Of a DNA stretch of 64,000 bases, positions 27,048 through 35,103 are shown one piece after another. Each line of letters opens with the position of its first letter. The stretch's first letter is position 1. This stretch comes from Rufibacter sediminis (GTDB taxonomy: Bacteria; Bacteroidota; Bacteroidia; Cytophagales; Hymenobacteraceae), in the NCBI RefSeq assembly GCF_014269285.1, contig NZ_JACOAF010000044.1:186001-250000 (forward strand). Direction: 5' to 3'. Made by a program: the position numbers and the translations under genes. The notes under the pieces were generated by a model. It saw only the letters and a program-made list of their open reading frames with translations. It did no database searches and was not told the origin of the DNA.

Positions 27048-27623
27048 TTGAAAATTTTCAAACCGAAAGATCCTACCGAGGCAGACCTGATCAAAAAGGC
27101 TGTGGCCGGCAAGCGCGATGCCCAGCAGCAGCTGTACCAGCGGTATGCGGGCAAGATGCTGGCCGTGAGCAAGCGGTATGCCCGCACGGATTTTGAGGCG
27201 GAGGACATTCTGCAGGATTCCTTTGTGAAGGTGTTCCTGTACCTGAAGAATTTTAAGGGCGAATGCCCGCTGGAGTTCTGGATCAAACGGATCGTGATCA
27301 ATACCGCCCTGAAACACCAGCGCGCGAACCGGCACCTGATGGTAACCGAGCAGGAAGAGACGGGCGAGGAGACCGCTGAGCCAGATTCCATTGACAGCCA
27401 GTTTGCCTATGAAGAGCTGCTGGAGCTGGTGCGGGCCTTGCCTCCCCGCTACCAGGCGGTTTTCAACCTGTATGCCATTGAAGGCTTCTCCCACAAAGAA
27501 ATAGGAGAGATGCTGGACATCACCGAGAGTACCTCTAAGTCACAATATTCCCGCGCCCGCGCCAGCTTACGGCAGGCGTTGTTGCGGTTAAAACAGCAGT
27601 ACCATGAAAAAGTCACCGGCTGA
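27048..27623 (+). CDS. ECF-type RNA polymerase sigma factor
   Basis: 191 residues. Sigma-70 region 2 (about 22-90, with DFEAEDILQDSFVKVFLYL) and region 4 (about 130-180, LPPRYQAVFNLYAIEGFSHK and EIGEMLDITESTSKSQYSRA). The start is TTG at 27048; the nearest ATG (27034) is out of frame. The short inverted repeat GGTGC-N8-GCACC lies at 26983-27000 upstream. The following gene overlaps by 20 nt and encodes a membrane protein likely to hold this sigma factor, so the pair is a regulatory unit. Target genes are unknown. Confidence 0.92.
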   Translation: MKIFKPKDPTEADLIKKAVAGKRDAQQQLYQRYAGKMLAVSKRYARTDFEAEDILQDSFVKVFLYLKNFKGECPLEFWIKRIVINTALKHQRANRHLMVTEQEETGEETAEPDSIDSQFAYEELLELVRALPPRYQAVFNLYAIEGFSHKEIGEMLDITESTSKSQYSRARASLRQALLRLKQQYHEKVTG

Positions 27624-29226
27624 GAACGAACAAGGCCACACAACGGAAGACATTTTCCGGAAAGGCTTTTCTGACGCTGAGAGTGCGCCACCCTCCCGTA
27701 TTTGGGAGAACATAGACCGTGAACTGGAGAACCAGGACTTACGCCGGTACCGGCGGCAGGTGTTCTGGTACCGTTCCGTAGCCGCCGCTTTTCTGCTGAT
27801 GCTGATCTCCGGAGGCATTCTCCTGTGGCAGCAAGACAGCACCTTGGAAGGACCGCCGCAAAACGGATTAGCAACCCTCCAGAACCGGCCGGGAGTAGTC
27901 TCTCCGGAAGAGGAATCTGTGGAGGTGCCTGCTCCAGCTAGCGTATCGGAAGCCACAGAGGCACCCGCGCAGGGTACATCGATTTCAGAGCCCTTTTCAG
28001 AAAGCAAGCCCCAAAACAGGAACGTGAGCGATGCCAACCTCACTCCAGGCAAAACGTTGTTTGCTGCTTCCACTAAAGAAAGAAATGCGCCTGAGGAAAG
28101 TTTTGCCCGGGTAGAAAGAGTGGCCCAACAGGAGGTGAGCGCCTCCGCTTCCGCAGCGCTTCTCACTAAAGGTGAGACCGCAGAGAACGTGCCGCCCGCT
28201 GAGAAGGAAGTTTCGGCAGAAAGAAGTCAGGCTTTAAGAATCGGAAACGAAAAGCAGTTTTCCCGTTCAGTTGCTAATTCATTGGCTCCTGTCAAGGCCT
28301 TGCCTTTGGCAATGGATTCCCTGAAAGGAGCACCTGAGAAAACGATTTTACTCCAGAAGGAAACGCTGAGCGCGGCTCTGGCGCAGAACCAACCGGCACC
28401 AAAAAGCAATGAACCCAAAGAAGCAGACGTTTACAAGTGGAGCGTAACTATGGCGTATAGCCCGCAGTATGCGTACGCACCCGTTAAAATAGATACCAAT
28501 GCTCCTCCCATGCAAAGCGCGGTGGCGGGGCAATCCCAAATGTCGCAGCAGTACCACGAGGCGATTGAAGAGTACAACAACAGCTACTCGCCGGCTTACT
28601 CATACACGGCTTTGGTGGGGGCCAGCTACCAACTCAATGACAAGTGGCAGCTGGAGACCGGCATCCTGTACACTCAGAACGAGGCGATGACCACGCAGTC
28701 CTACGTGGTGTACCAAGGAGGATATGCGCAGGCTTACGCCCCCGGGAACCTCAATGCAGACTTGAGCTCGGGTAAAAGTGTGCCTTTGGTGTCCAGTGCT
28801 TTCACCCGGGAAGCCGCCGCGCAACCGGTGTTGGTGAACCGCACCGACAAATACGACATCAGGTACCGCTACCAACAGGTGGGCGTTCCGCTGAAACTGG
28901 CTTATCGGGTGACCATGAACAAGATCTATGCGCTTTTCTCTGGTGGAGTGAACATGAACCTGCTCATGCAAAGCTCCATCACCCCGGAAACTGAACAGGT
29001 GCAAGCTGTTAAATATGGTTTCAAAGACGATGATTCCCCTTATCGGTCGGTACAGTGGGCTACCACTACCTCCATTGGGGTAGGCTATGATGTCACCAAG
29101 AAGATGAGTATCCTCCTCGCACCTGAATTCACGTACTCCCTCACTCCTTTGCTGCGCGAATCGCACGAGCAGGAGAATTATCAGTTGGGCGTTAGTATTG
29201 GCGGCCGTTGGCGCCTTGCTAAATAA
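27604..29226 (+). CDS. Membrane-anchored anti-sigma-like protein with outer-membrane beta-barrel domain
   Basis: 540 residues. N-terminal cytoplasmic segment of about 60 residues (EDIFRKGFSDAESAPPSRIW), one membrane helix (SVAAAFLLMLISGGILLW, about 61-78), a long Ser/Ala/Pro/Glu-rich linker (about 85-280), then an OmpA/PorT-like beta-barrel (about 280-540: KWSVTMAYSPQYAYAP, YTALVGASYQLNDKWQLETG, GVSIGGRWRLAK). The start lies 20 nt inside the sigma-factor gene, which implies translational coupling. The arrangement matches the sigma-adjacent porin-family/anti-sigma proteins common in Cytophagales. Whether the barrel part actually inserts in the outer membrane is not shown by sequence. Confidence 0.8.
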   Translation: MKKSPAENEQGHTTEDIFRKGFSDAESAPPSRIWENIDRELENQDLRRYRRQVFWYRSVAAAFLLMLISGGILLWQQDSTLEGPPQNGLATLQNRPGVVSPEEESVEVPAPASVSEATEAPAQGTSISEPFSESKPQNRNVSDANLTPGKTLFAASTKERNAPEESFARVERVAQQEVSASASAALLTKGETAENVPPAEKEVSAERSQALRIGNEKQFSRSVANSLAPVKALPLAMDSLKGAPEKTILLQKETLSAALAQNQPAPKSNEPKEADVYKWSVTMAYSPQYAYAPVKIDTNAPPMQSAVAGQSQMSQQYHEAIEEYNNSYSPAYSYTALVGASYQLNDKWQLETGILYTQNEAMTTQSYVVYQGGYAQAYAPGNLNADLSSGKSVPLVSSAFTREAAAQPVLVNRTDKYDIRYRYQQVGVPLKLAYRVTMNKIYALFSGGVNMNLLMQSSITPETEQVQAVKYGFKDDDSPYRSVQWATTTSIGVGYDVTKKMSILLAPEFTYSLTPLLRESHEQENYQLGVSIGGRWRLAK

Positions 29227-29290
29227 TTAGTTTACCTTTACAAATAGTAGTAGGGGTATGTCTCGCTTTAGTGGTCTCTTCTAACAAGGC

Positions 29291-29533
29291 ATGCGCTTAC
29301 CAAGTCCATTTACCAGTATGAACAAGACTTGCTCTCTCCCCAAAGTAGTAAGAACCTGGGCATTGTTATTTTCTGTTCCCTTATACATGGGTGCTTCGGC
29401 CCTGTGGCTGAAAGAAGAAATCAAGGATGTCCTCAGTGAGAAAGAAGAAAAGATGATTGCAGACGTGAAGAAGCAAGTAAACAAAGCTTTGGCCGACAAG
29501 CGTACGAAAAGAAAAACATTCCTTTTGCCTTGA
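29291..29533 (+). CDS. Small hypothetical membrane protein
   Basis: 80 residues from the first ATG; a second ATG at 29318 (MNKTCSLPKVVRTWALLFSV) gives 71 residues and a better membrane-segment N-terminus. One hydrophobic segment (TWALLFSVPLYMGASALWL) is followed by a charged helix (KEEIKDVLSEKEEKMIADVK) ending in a basic tail. No family recognised. It follows the anti-sigma/barrel gene by 64 nt. Coding potential is modest. Confidence 0.5.
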   Translation: MRLPSPFTSMNKTCSLPKVVRTWALLFSVPLYMGASALWLKEEIKDVLSEKEEKMIADVKKQVNKALADKRTKRKTFLLP

Positions 29534-29588
29534 TTGATCAAAAATACAGCAGTATCTTCAGTATCAAGACTATAACGTGACAGGTTAC

Positions 29589-29945
29589 ATGAAAAAAGGA
29601 TGTTTGGCCGTGCTGGGGATGGCATGTACCCTGGCGCTGTCTGGTTGTGAAGACGAGGAAGTCGTAAGCAATTGCTTTGAGGCGGTGGTCCTGGACCAAG
29701 GCTGTGGAACGGTGCTAGCCGTGCTGGATACCGCTGCGGCCCAGATTGTAGACGCAAAGCCCGATAATGATACCGTTTACGTCAATACCTTTGACCTGTA
29801 CCCGGTGTACCAGGTGCCCGGCAAGCGGTTGTACATTACCATGAGGGCCATTCCGCAGGACGATGCGCCCAAGTGCCCCGGTTTTATTCCCGTGATTTAC
29901 CCGCATGTCAAGCTGCTTTCCATGAGCGAGACGCCGTGCAATTAA
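29589..29945 (+). CDS. Small lipoprotein of unknown function
   Basis: 118 residues. ATG at 29589 starts a lipoprotein signal (MKKGCLAVLGMACTLALSGC) with an acidic stretch CEDEE after the cysteine, the Bacteroidota type of surface export signal. The mature part has four further cysteines (SNCF, QGCG, PKCPG and TPCN), suggesting two disulfides, and looks like a small beta-domain. No known family recognised. An in-frame GTG at 29577 is the alternative start. Confidence 0.75.
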   Translation: MKKGCLAVLGMACTLALSGCEDEEVVSNCFEAVVLDQGCGTVLAVLDTAAAQIVDAKPDNDTVYVNTFDLYPVYQVPGKRLYITMRAIPQDDAPKCPGFIPVIYPHVKLLSMSETPCN

Positions 29946-29978
29946 CGCAGAAGATCAGCTTTCAACCCAAGAACCACC

Positions 29979-30006
29979 AACGCCGCTTCGAAGAAGTGGC
30001 GTTTTT
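29979..30006 (+). terminator. Terminator after the small lipoprotein gene
   Basis: AACGCCGCTTC, GAA loop, GAAGTGGCGTT and a run of T residues: a canonical intrinsic terminator with one G-T wobble. Confidence 0.85.
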
Positions 30007-30067
30007 TGCTTTCTTTTAGTAAAGTAGCCGTAAAACACCAGTAAAGTTAGCAAGAAGCTAAACTCTA

Positions 30068-30101
30068 TTGAGAAGCTTGGTGTTATAATACGTTACCTTT
30101 G
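30068..30101 (+). promoter_or_regulatory. Putative uvrB promoter
   Basis: TTG at 30068-30070 and TACCTTTG at 30094-30101 with a 23-nt spacer. The -7 box overlaps an in-frame TTG at 30099, which argues that translation starts at the ATG at 30120. Confidence 0.5.
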
Positions 30102-30119
30102 ATCGTATTTACTTCCGCT

Positions 30120-32153
30120 ATGGATTTTCAATTAACATCAGAATTCAAACCTACCGGTGACCAGCCCAAAGCCATCAAAGAACTGGTGCGCGGCATAAGA
30201 ACCGGTGAGCACGCGCAGGTGTTGCTGGGCGCCACCGGTACCGGTAAAACCTTCACGGTGGCCAACGTAATTCAGGAGGTGCACAAGCCCACGCTGGTGC
30301 TGTGCCACAACAAAACCCTGGCCGCGCAGCTCTACGGCGAGTTCAAGCAGTTCTTCCCCAACAACGCGGTGGAGTACTTCATCTCGTACTATGACTACTA
30401 CCAGCCCGAGGCCTACATCGCTTCCTCTGATGTCTTCATTGAGAAAGACTTGGCCATCAACGAAGAGATAGAAAAGCTGCGCCTACACGCTACGTCGGCG
30501 CTGCTGTCCGGCCGCCGCGATGTGATCGTGGTCGCCTCGGTATCTTGTATCTACGGTATCGGTAACCCAGAGGAGTTCGGGAAGAACGTGATTCCGCTGG
30601 CGCCGGGCATGAAGGTGAGCCGCAACAACCTGCTCTACCAGTTCGTGTCCATTCTCTACAGCCGCACCGAGGTGGAGTTCACACGTGGAACTTTCCGGGT
30701 GAAGGGCGATACCGTGGATATTTTTCCGGCCTACGCCGATTTCGCCTACCGCATTTACTTCTGGGGCGACGAGATTGAGTCTATCCAGCGCATTGATCCG
30801 CAGTCCGGACGGAAAATAGCCGATGAAGAAGGAATCTCTTTGTTTCCGGCTAACCTCTTCGTGACGGGCAAAGACACGCTCAACCAAGCCATCAACGAGA
30901 TCCAGTTTGACATGGTGGCTCAGCACGAGTACTTCCTCAAAGAAGGCCGCGACAACGAAGCCAAACGCATCAAAGAGCGCACCGAGTTTGACCTGGAGAT
31001 GATCAGGGAACTGGGCTACTGCTCCGGTATTGAGAACTACTCCCGCTACTTTGACCGCCGCGAGCCCGGAGCCCGTCCGTTCTGTCTACTGGATTACTTC
31101 CCCGATGATTTCCTGATGGTCATTGACGAGAGCCACGCCACCTTGCCACAGGTGCGCGCCATGTGGGGCGGTGACCGCTCGCGTAAAACCGCGCTGGTAG
31201 AATACGGCTTTCGCTTGCCCGCCGCCATGGACAACCGTCCGCTCACCTTCAATGAGTTTGAGAGCGTGATGCACCAGGTCATCTTCGTGAGCGCCACGCC
31301 CGGCGATTACGAGATCCAGAAATCAGAAGGCGTGGTAGTGGAGCAGATTATCCGCCCAACGGGCTTGCTGGACCCTGAGATTGAGATCAGACCCAGCCAG
31401 AACCAGATTGACGACCTGCTGGATGAGGTGGATAACCGCATCAAGTCTGGTGACCGTATTCTGGTGACCACCCTCACCAAGCGCATGGCCGAGGAGCTGA
31501 CCAAATACATGGAGCGCCTCAACATCAAAGTCAAATACATTCACTCCGAGGTGAAGTCATTGGAGCGGGTGGAGATTCTGCGCGAACTGCGTCTGGGCAT
31601 CATAGACGTGCTGATTGGCGTAAACCTGCTCCGCGAAGGCCTGGATTTACCCGAGGTAAGTTTAGTAGCCATCCTGGATACCGACAAAGAAGGCTTCCTG
31701 CGCGACCAGCGTTCCCTGATCCAGACCATCGGCCGCGCCGCCCGGAATGAGAACGGCAAAGTGCTCATGTACGCCGATAGAATGACTGGTTCCATGCAGC
31801 GCGCCATTGACGAAACCAACCGCCGCCGCGCCGTGCAGATGGAGTACAACCTGGAGCACGGCATCACGCCGCGTACCGTGCGCAAGTCCAAGGAAGCCAT
31901 CATGGAGCAGACCTCCGTGGCCGACTCCAATAAACGCGAACCCAAAGCCTACGCCGGCCCAGATGAAAGCCTGATGTCCGTGGCCGCAGATCCGGTGGTG
32001 CAGTACATGAAGAAAGACGAGCTGGAGAAGGTCATCAAGAAAACCGAGAAGCAGATGGAAGCCGCCGCCAAAGAGCTGGACTTCCTGCAAGCTGCTAAGT
32101 TCAGAGATGAACTGGCCGAACTCCGTAAGCTGCTCAAAAGTAAGCGGGATTAA
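30120..32153 (+). CDS. uvrB: Excinuclease ABC subunit B
   Basis: 677 residues. DNA-damage recognition helicase of nucleotide excision repair; takes over from UvrA at the lesion and loads UvrC. Walker [12 protein letters not shown] near residue 40, the beta-hairpin region with [12 protein letters not shown] near 92-103, Walker B VIDESHAT near 339, helicase motifs V and VI ([19 protein letters not shown] and [12 protein letters not shown]), and the C-terminal UVR motif ([20 protein letters not shown]). The ATG at 30120 fits the family N-terminus [15 protein letters not shown]. No uvrA or uvrC is nearby; it is transcribed alone. Confidence 0.98.
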   Translation: MDFQLTSEFKPTGDQPKAIKELVRGIRTGEHAQVLLGATGTGKTFTVANVIQEVHKPTLVLCHNKTLAAQLYGEFKQFFPNNAVEYFISYYDYYQPEAYIASSDVFIEKDLAINEEIEKLRLHATSALLSGRRDVIVVASVSCIYGIGNPEEFGKNVIPLAPGMKVSRNNLLYQFVSILYSRTEVEFTRGTFRVKGDTVDIFPAYADFAYRIYFWGDEIESIQRIDPQSGRKIADEEGISLFPANLFVTGKDTLNQAINEIQFDMVAQHEYFLKEGRDNEAKRIKERTEFDLEMIRELGYCSGIENYSRYFDRREPGARPFCLLDYFPDDFLMVIDESHATLPQVRAMWGGDRSRKTALVEYGFRLPAAMDNRPLTFNEFESVMHQVIFVSATPGDYEIQKSEGVVVEQIIRPTGLLDPEIEIRPSQNQIDDLLDEVDNRIKSGDRILVTTLTKRMAEELTKYMERLNIKVKYIHSEVKSLERVEILRELRLGIIDVLIGVNLLREGLDLPEVSLVAILDTDKEGFLRDQRSLIQTIGRAARNENGKVLMYADRMTGSMQRAIDETNRRRAVQMEYNLEHGITPRTVRKSKEAIMEQTSVADSNKREPKAYAGPDESLMSVAADPVVQYMKKDELEKVIKKTEKQMEAAAKELDFLQAAKFRDELAELRKLLKSKRD

Positions 32154-32170
32154 ATAATTTGCCACCATTT

Positions 32171-32210
32171 CCGTTTTTGGTCTGTTTTCTGAAAATCAGG
32201 CCAAAAACGG
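32171..32210. repeat. 40-bp palindrome, copy 7
   Basis: Starts CCGTTTTTGGTCTGTTTTC and ends ATCAGGCCAAAAACGG. The complementarity extends outward (CCATTT before, AAATGG after). It lies 17 nt after the uvrB stop. Confidence 0.85.
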
Positions 32211-32214
32211 AAAT

Positions 32215-32260
32215 GGCGGTGACACTCGTAGGAGCTGCGCACACTACGAGGTCGTTTGAG
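32215..32260 (+). repeat. REP-like hairpin element, copy 1
   Basis: 46 bp containing CTCGTAGGAGCTGCGC followed by ACACTACGAGG. The arms CTCGTAG and CTACGAG can pair. Same length and same orientation as the copy left of the RAYT transposase. Confidence 0.8.
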
Positions 32261-32280
32261 TCACCGCTTTTGCTGTTTCA

Positions 32281-32319
32281 AACCTCACAGGTTTTTAAAG
32301 CCTGTGAGGTTTTTTTTAT
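32281..32319 (+). terminator. Intrinsic terminator, probably for uvrB
   Basis: AACCTCACAGG, a 9-nt loop, CCTGTGAGGTT and a run of eight or more T residues. It lies between the two inverted REP-like elements. Confidence 0.85.
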
Positions 32320-32384
32320 GTGATAAGCAGAACCCACCCAGAAAATGGTTTATTCATGCAGCTAAGATTTACCAACGGTGCCTG

Positions 32385-32430
32385 CTCCAAAGACCTCGTA
32401 GCGTGCGCAGCTCCTGCGAGCGTCTCCGTC
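32385..32430 (-). repeat. REP-like hairpin element, copy 2 (inverted)
   Basis: 46 bp, starts CTCCAAAGACCTCGTAGCGT and continues to CTCCTGCGAGCGTCTCCGTC. It is inverted relative to copy 1, so the pair delimits a 216-bp unit without a transposase. Confidence 0.8.
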
Positions 32431-32491
32431 AACAGCTTCTCAGCACATCTAGAAAGTCAGGGAAGACACCTCCACGCCATAGGAAGAAACT

Positions 32492-32531
32492 CCGTTTTTG
32501 ACCTGTTTTCAGAAAAACACCTCCAAAACGG
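32492..32531. repeat. 40-bp palindrome, copy 8
   Basis: Starts CCGTTTTTGACCTGTTTTC and ends CCTCCAAAACGG. It is followed after 7 nt by the 71-bp repeat. Confidence 0.8.
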
Positions 32532-32538
32532 AAAGCCT

Positions 32539-32609
32539 AACTGGCGCGAGTCTTCAGACTCGTGACAAGGGATGAAGCGAGTCTCCAGACTCGCCGGGAA
32601 CCACAGGCA
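32539..32609. repeat. 71-bp double-hairpin repeat, copy 1
   Basis: Contains hairpin CGAGTCTTCAGACTCG (32547-32562), a spacer with GACAAGGGATGA, and hairpin GCGAGTCTCCAGACTCGC, ending CGGGAACCACAGGCA. A same-length copy lies at 63812-63882. Confidence 0.8.
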
Positions 32610-32677
32610 TTTCTTTCCGTTGCGTTATCTGCCGCTGAAAAGATTTCTCCATGCGTACTTTCGCTGCCAAGCAGCGA

Positions 32678-32729
32678 GGGGAGTCAGAGACTCCCCGGCA
32701 TCAGAAGGCGCGAGTCAGAGACTCGCGCC
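32678..32729. repeat. Two AGTC-core hairpins
   Basis: GGGGAGTC-AGA-GACTCCCC at 32678-32696 and GGCGCGAGTC-AGA-GACTCGCGCC at 32707-32729. They share the GAGTC/GACTC arms and AGA loop, and resemble the hairpins of the 71-bp repeat. Confidence 0.8.
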
Positions 32730-32751
32730 AGAAATCAGTAAATACAAATTG

Positions 32752-32791
32752 TCGTTTTCAGGCTGTTTTGCCAAAAACAGCCGCTAAACGG
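32752..32791. repeat. 40-bp palindrome, copy 9
   Basis: Starts TCGTTTTCAGGCTGTTTTG and ends CAGCCGCTAAACGG. Its right end is also the left arm of the terminator at 32785-32830. Confidence 0.75.
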
Positions 32792-32830
32792 AAAAGCCGC
32801 TTCCTATGAGAGAAGCGGCTTTTCCGTTTA
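32785..32830 (-). terminator. Terminator of the molybdenum dehydrogenase operon
   Basis: A 19-bp perfect stem, TAAACGGAAAAGCCGCTTC, with an 8-nt loop, 12 nt after the minus-strand stop. Confidence 0.85.
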
Positions 32831-32841
32831 GAGGTATTGCT

Positions 32842-35091
32842 TTAAATCAACTTATCTGGCGTGATAGGTAACTCTCTAATCCGTTTGCCGGTGGCGTTGA
32901 AGACGGCGTTGGCAATGGCCGGGGCTACGCCGATGATCGCGATCTCGCCGATGCCTTTGGTGCCGTTCGGGTTGTTGATGAGGTCGGGTTTGTTCACGAA
33001 CAGAGACGAGATGTTGGGCGCATCGGCGTGGACGGGCACGTGGTACTCGGCTAAGTCTTTGGTCACGTAGCGTCCGAACCGGTGGTCCATGACGGCACCT
33101 TCGGTGAGGGCCATCCCGATGCCGCCAACCGCGCCGCCAATCATCTGGTTACCGGCGGTCTTGGCGTTGATGATGGTGCCGGCATCGGCGCAGGAAACCA
33201 TGTTGGTCACTTTGATTTGGCCCGTTAACGGATGTACCTGTACCTCGGCAAAATGCACTGAGTAGGAGTACATGCTGTATTTCTGCCGCAGGCTGGCGTC
33301 TGGGGTAGATTCCTCGGTGACTTCCAGCTCCGGTAAATTCTGCTGCTTCAGGATATCAGCGAACGAGAGCCGCGCCGAAGGGGAGGCCGTCATGGAAACA
33401 TAGCCGTCTTTGAACGTGAGGTTCTCCACGGTGGCGCCTTTGAAGCTGGTATCGGCGTTGCCGGCCACCATGCTGGTCAGCCGCTGCTTGAGTGCCTGGC
33501 ACGCAGCATGCACCGCCGAGCCCACCGTGGCCACCGTCGCCGACCCGCCCTGGCTGGGCGAAGGCGGATACAAAGAACTACCCAACTCAAATACAATCTT
33601 CTCGGGCGGCAGCCCCAAGTTCTGGGCAGCAATCTGCACCATGGCTGTTCCAGTGCCCGGCCCGATGTCCGTGGTGGCGCTTTGCATCACCAGCGTGCCG
33701 TCTTTGTGCAGGGTAGCTTTCACTTTGGCGCGGCCGCGGTTCGCCCCGAAGGTGCCCACGCCCATGCCGTAGCCCACCAGCCACTCGCCGTTTTTCACCA
33801 TGCCGGGTTTGAGTTGGCGCTTGCTCCAGCCAATCCGTTCGGCCCCCATCTGCATGGCTTCCTTCAGGTACTTGGTGGACCAGGGCAGGTTTTTCTCCGG
33901 GTCTTTGTCGGTGTGGTTAATCAAACGGAATTCCAGCGGGTCCATGCCTAGCACGAAGGCCATCTCGTCCAGTGCACTTTCCAGCGCGAAAGCCCCGGTC
34001 GCCTCGCCGGGACCGCGCATCCAGATGGGTGTGCTCACGTCCAGCGGCAGGATGCGGTAACGGGTGGTCACGTTGGGGCTGGTGTACATCATGCGCGTCT
34101 GCTGCAAGGTAGATTCGGTGAACTCCTCATAGGAAGACGTTTGCCCGATGGCCTCGTGCGTGATGGCGGTGATTTTGCCGTCTTTGGTGGCGCTCATGCC
34201 CACCTTCTGCCAGGCGTGCGGCCGGTAGCCCACCATGGTGAACATCTGCTCGCGGGTGAGCATCAGCTTCACCGGGCGGTTTACTTTTTTGGCGGCCATG
34301 ATGGCAGCGGTTTCGTGCGGCCAGGTGTGCAGCCCGTTTCCGAAGGCCCCGCCCACAAACGTGGCAATCACCTTCACGTTCTCCACCGGGATTTTCCAAT
34401 CTTTGGCAAAAGCGTTCTGCGTACCCATCACGGCCTGGGTTTTGTCATAGACGGTGAGTTTGTCGGCGGCCTCCCAGTGCGCGATGATGGACTGCAACTC
34501 CATGGGGTTGTGGAACTCCGTGGGAATCACGTACTCGCTTTCAATCTTCAGCGGCTCGGTTTTATACGCGTCTTCTTTGCCGCGCACGTAATCACCCAGC
34601 GGGTGTTTGGGGTTGCGTTTGGCGGCGGTGGGCAAGAACGCCTTGGCCGTGTTCTTGTTGAAATCGGTGGCGTGCTTTTCCTCGTTGTACTGCGCTTTCA
34701 CCAGTTTGGCTGCGTACATGGCGCGCTCCAAGGTGTCGGCTACCACTACGGCAATGGGGTGGTCGTTGAAGTTGATTTGGTTGTCGATGAAGAGCTGGAG
34801 CGGCTGCCCCACGGGCTTAGGCTCAGTAGGGTGCGCGGCCTGCGCGTAGCCGGGTACTTTGGGCGCGTTCTGGTAATGCAGCACGGCCAGTACGCCCGGC
34901 GCATTCTCGGCTCTTTTGGTGTCAAGGCTTTTGATGCTGCCTTTGGCGATGGTGCTGCCCACCAACACCGCGTGCGCCATGTTGGGCAACTCATATTCAG
35001 CGGAGTATTTGGCGGCACCCGTTACTTTCAGGCGACCATCTACCCGGTCCATCGGCTTACCAATGGTATCTTGGAAGAAATAATCTTTCAT
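32842..35091 (-). CDS. Xanthine dehydrogenase-family molybdopterin-binding subunit
   Basis: 749 residues, the length of the large subunit of three-component (PaoC-like) aldehyde oxidoreductases. Seen: N-terminal DTIGKPMDRVDGRLKVTGAA, molybdopterin contacts VGGAFGNGL (about 249-257) and MRGPGEATGAFALE, and the catalytic glutamate in GTKGIGEIAIIG near the C-terminus. With the FAD and Fe-S subunits it hydroxylates aldehydes or N-heterocycles; the substrate cannot be read from sequence. Last gene of a compact operon, 12 nt after the FAD subunit. No XdhC/PaoD maturation factor is in the window. Confidence 0.93.
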   Translation of the reverse strand: MKDYFFQDTIGKPMDRVDGRLKVTGAAKYSAEYELPNMAHAVLVGSTIAKGSIKSLDTKRAENAPGVLAVLHYQNAPKVPGYAQAAHPTEPKPVGQPLQLFIDNQINFNDHPIAVVVADTLERAMYAAKLVKAQYNEEKHATDFNKNTAKAFLPTAAKRNPKHPLGDYVRGKEDAYKTEPLKIESEYVIPTEFHNPMELQSIIAHWEAADKLTVYDKTQAVMGTQNAFAKDWKIPVENVKVIATFVGGAFGNGLHTWPHETAAIMAAKKVNRPVKLMLTREQMFTMVGYRPHAWQKVGMSATKDGKITAITHEAIGQTSSYEEFTESTLQQTRMMYTSPNVTTRYRILPLDVSTPIWMRGPGEATGAFALESALDEMAFVLGMDPLEFRLINHTDKDPEKNLPWSTKYLKEAMQMGAERIGWSKRQLKPGMVKNGEWLVGYGMGVGTFGANRGRAKVKATLHKDGTLVMQSATTDIGPGTGTAMVQIAAQNLGLPPEKIVFELGSSLYPPSPSQGGSATVATVGSAVHAACQALKQRLTSMVAGNADTSFKGATVENLTFKDGYVSMTASPSARLSFADILKQQNLPELEVTEESTPDASLRQKYSMYSYSVHFAEVQVHPLTGQIKVTNMVSCADAGTIINAKTAGNQMIGGAVGGIGMALTEGAVMDHRFGRYVTKDLAEYHVPVHADAPNISSLFVNKPDLINNPNGTKGIGEIAIIGVAPAIANAVFNATGKRIRELPITPDKLI

Positions 35092-35103
35092 AAGGAAGAA
35101 GGG

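Larger units (their letters stand above)
32154..32841. other. Repeat island between uvrB and the molybdenum dehydrogenase operon
   Basis: 688 bp with no credible gene. In order it holds a 40-bp palindrome (32171), a REP-like hairpin (32215), a terminator (32281), an inverted REP-like hairpin (32385), a second 40-bp palindrome (32492), the 71-bp double hairpin (32539), two AGTC-core hairpins (32678, 32707), a third 40-bp palindrome (32752) and a terminator (32785). Confidence 0.85.

Noticed and set aside
32154-32841. CRISPR array suggested by regularly recurring GAGTC hairpins
   Set aside because: Units are of different lengths and spacing, no constant repeat-spacer pattern and no cas genes in the window.
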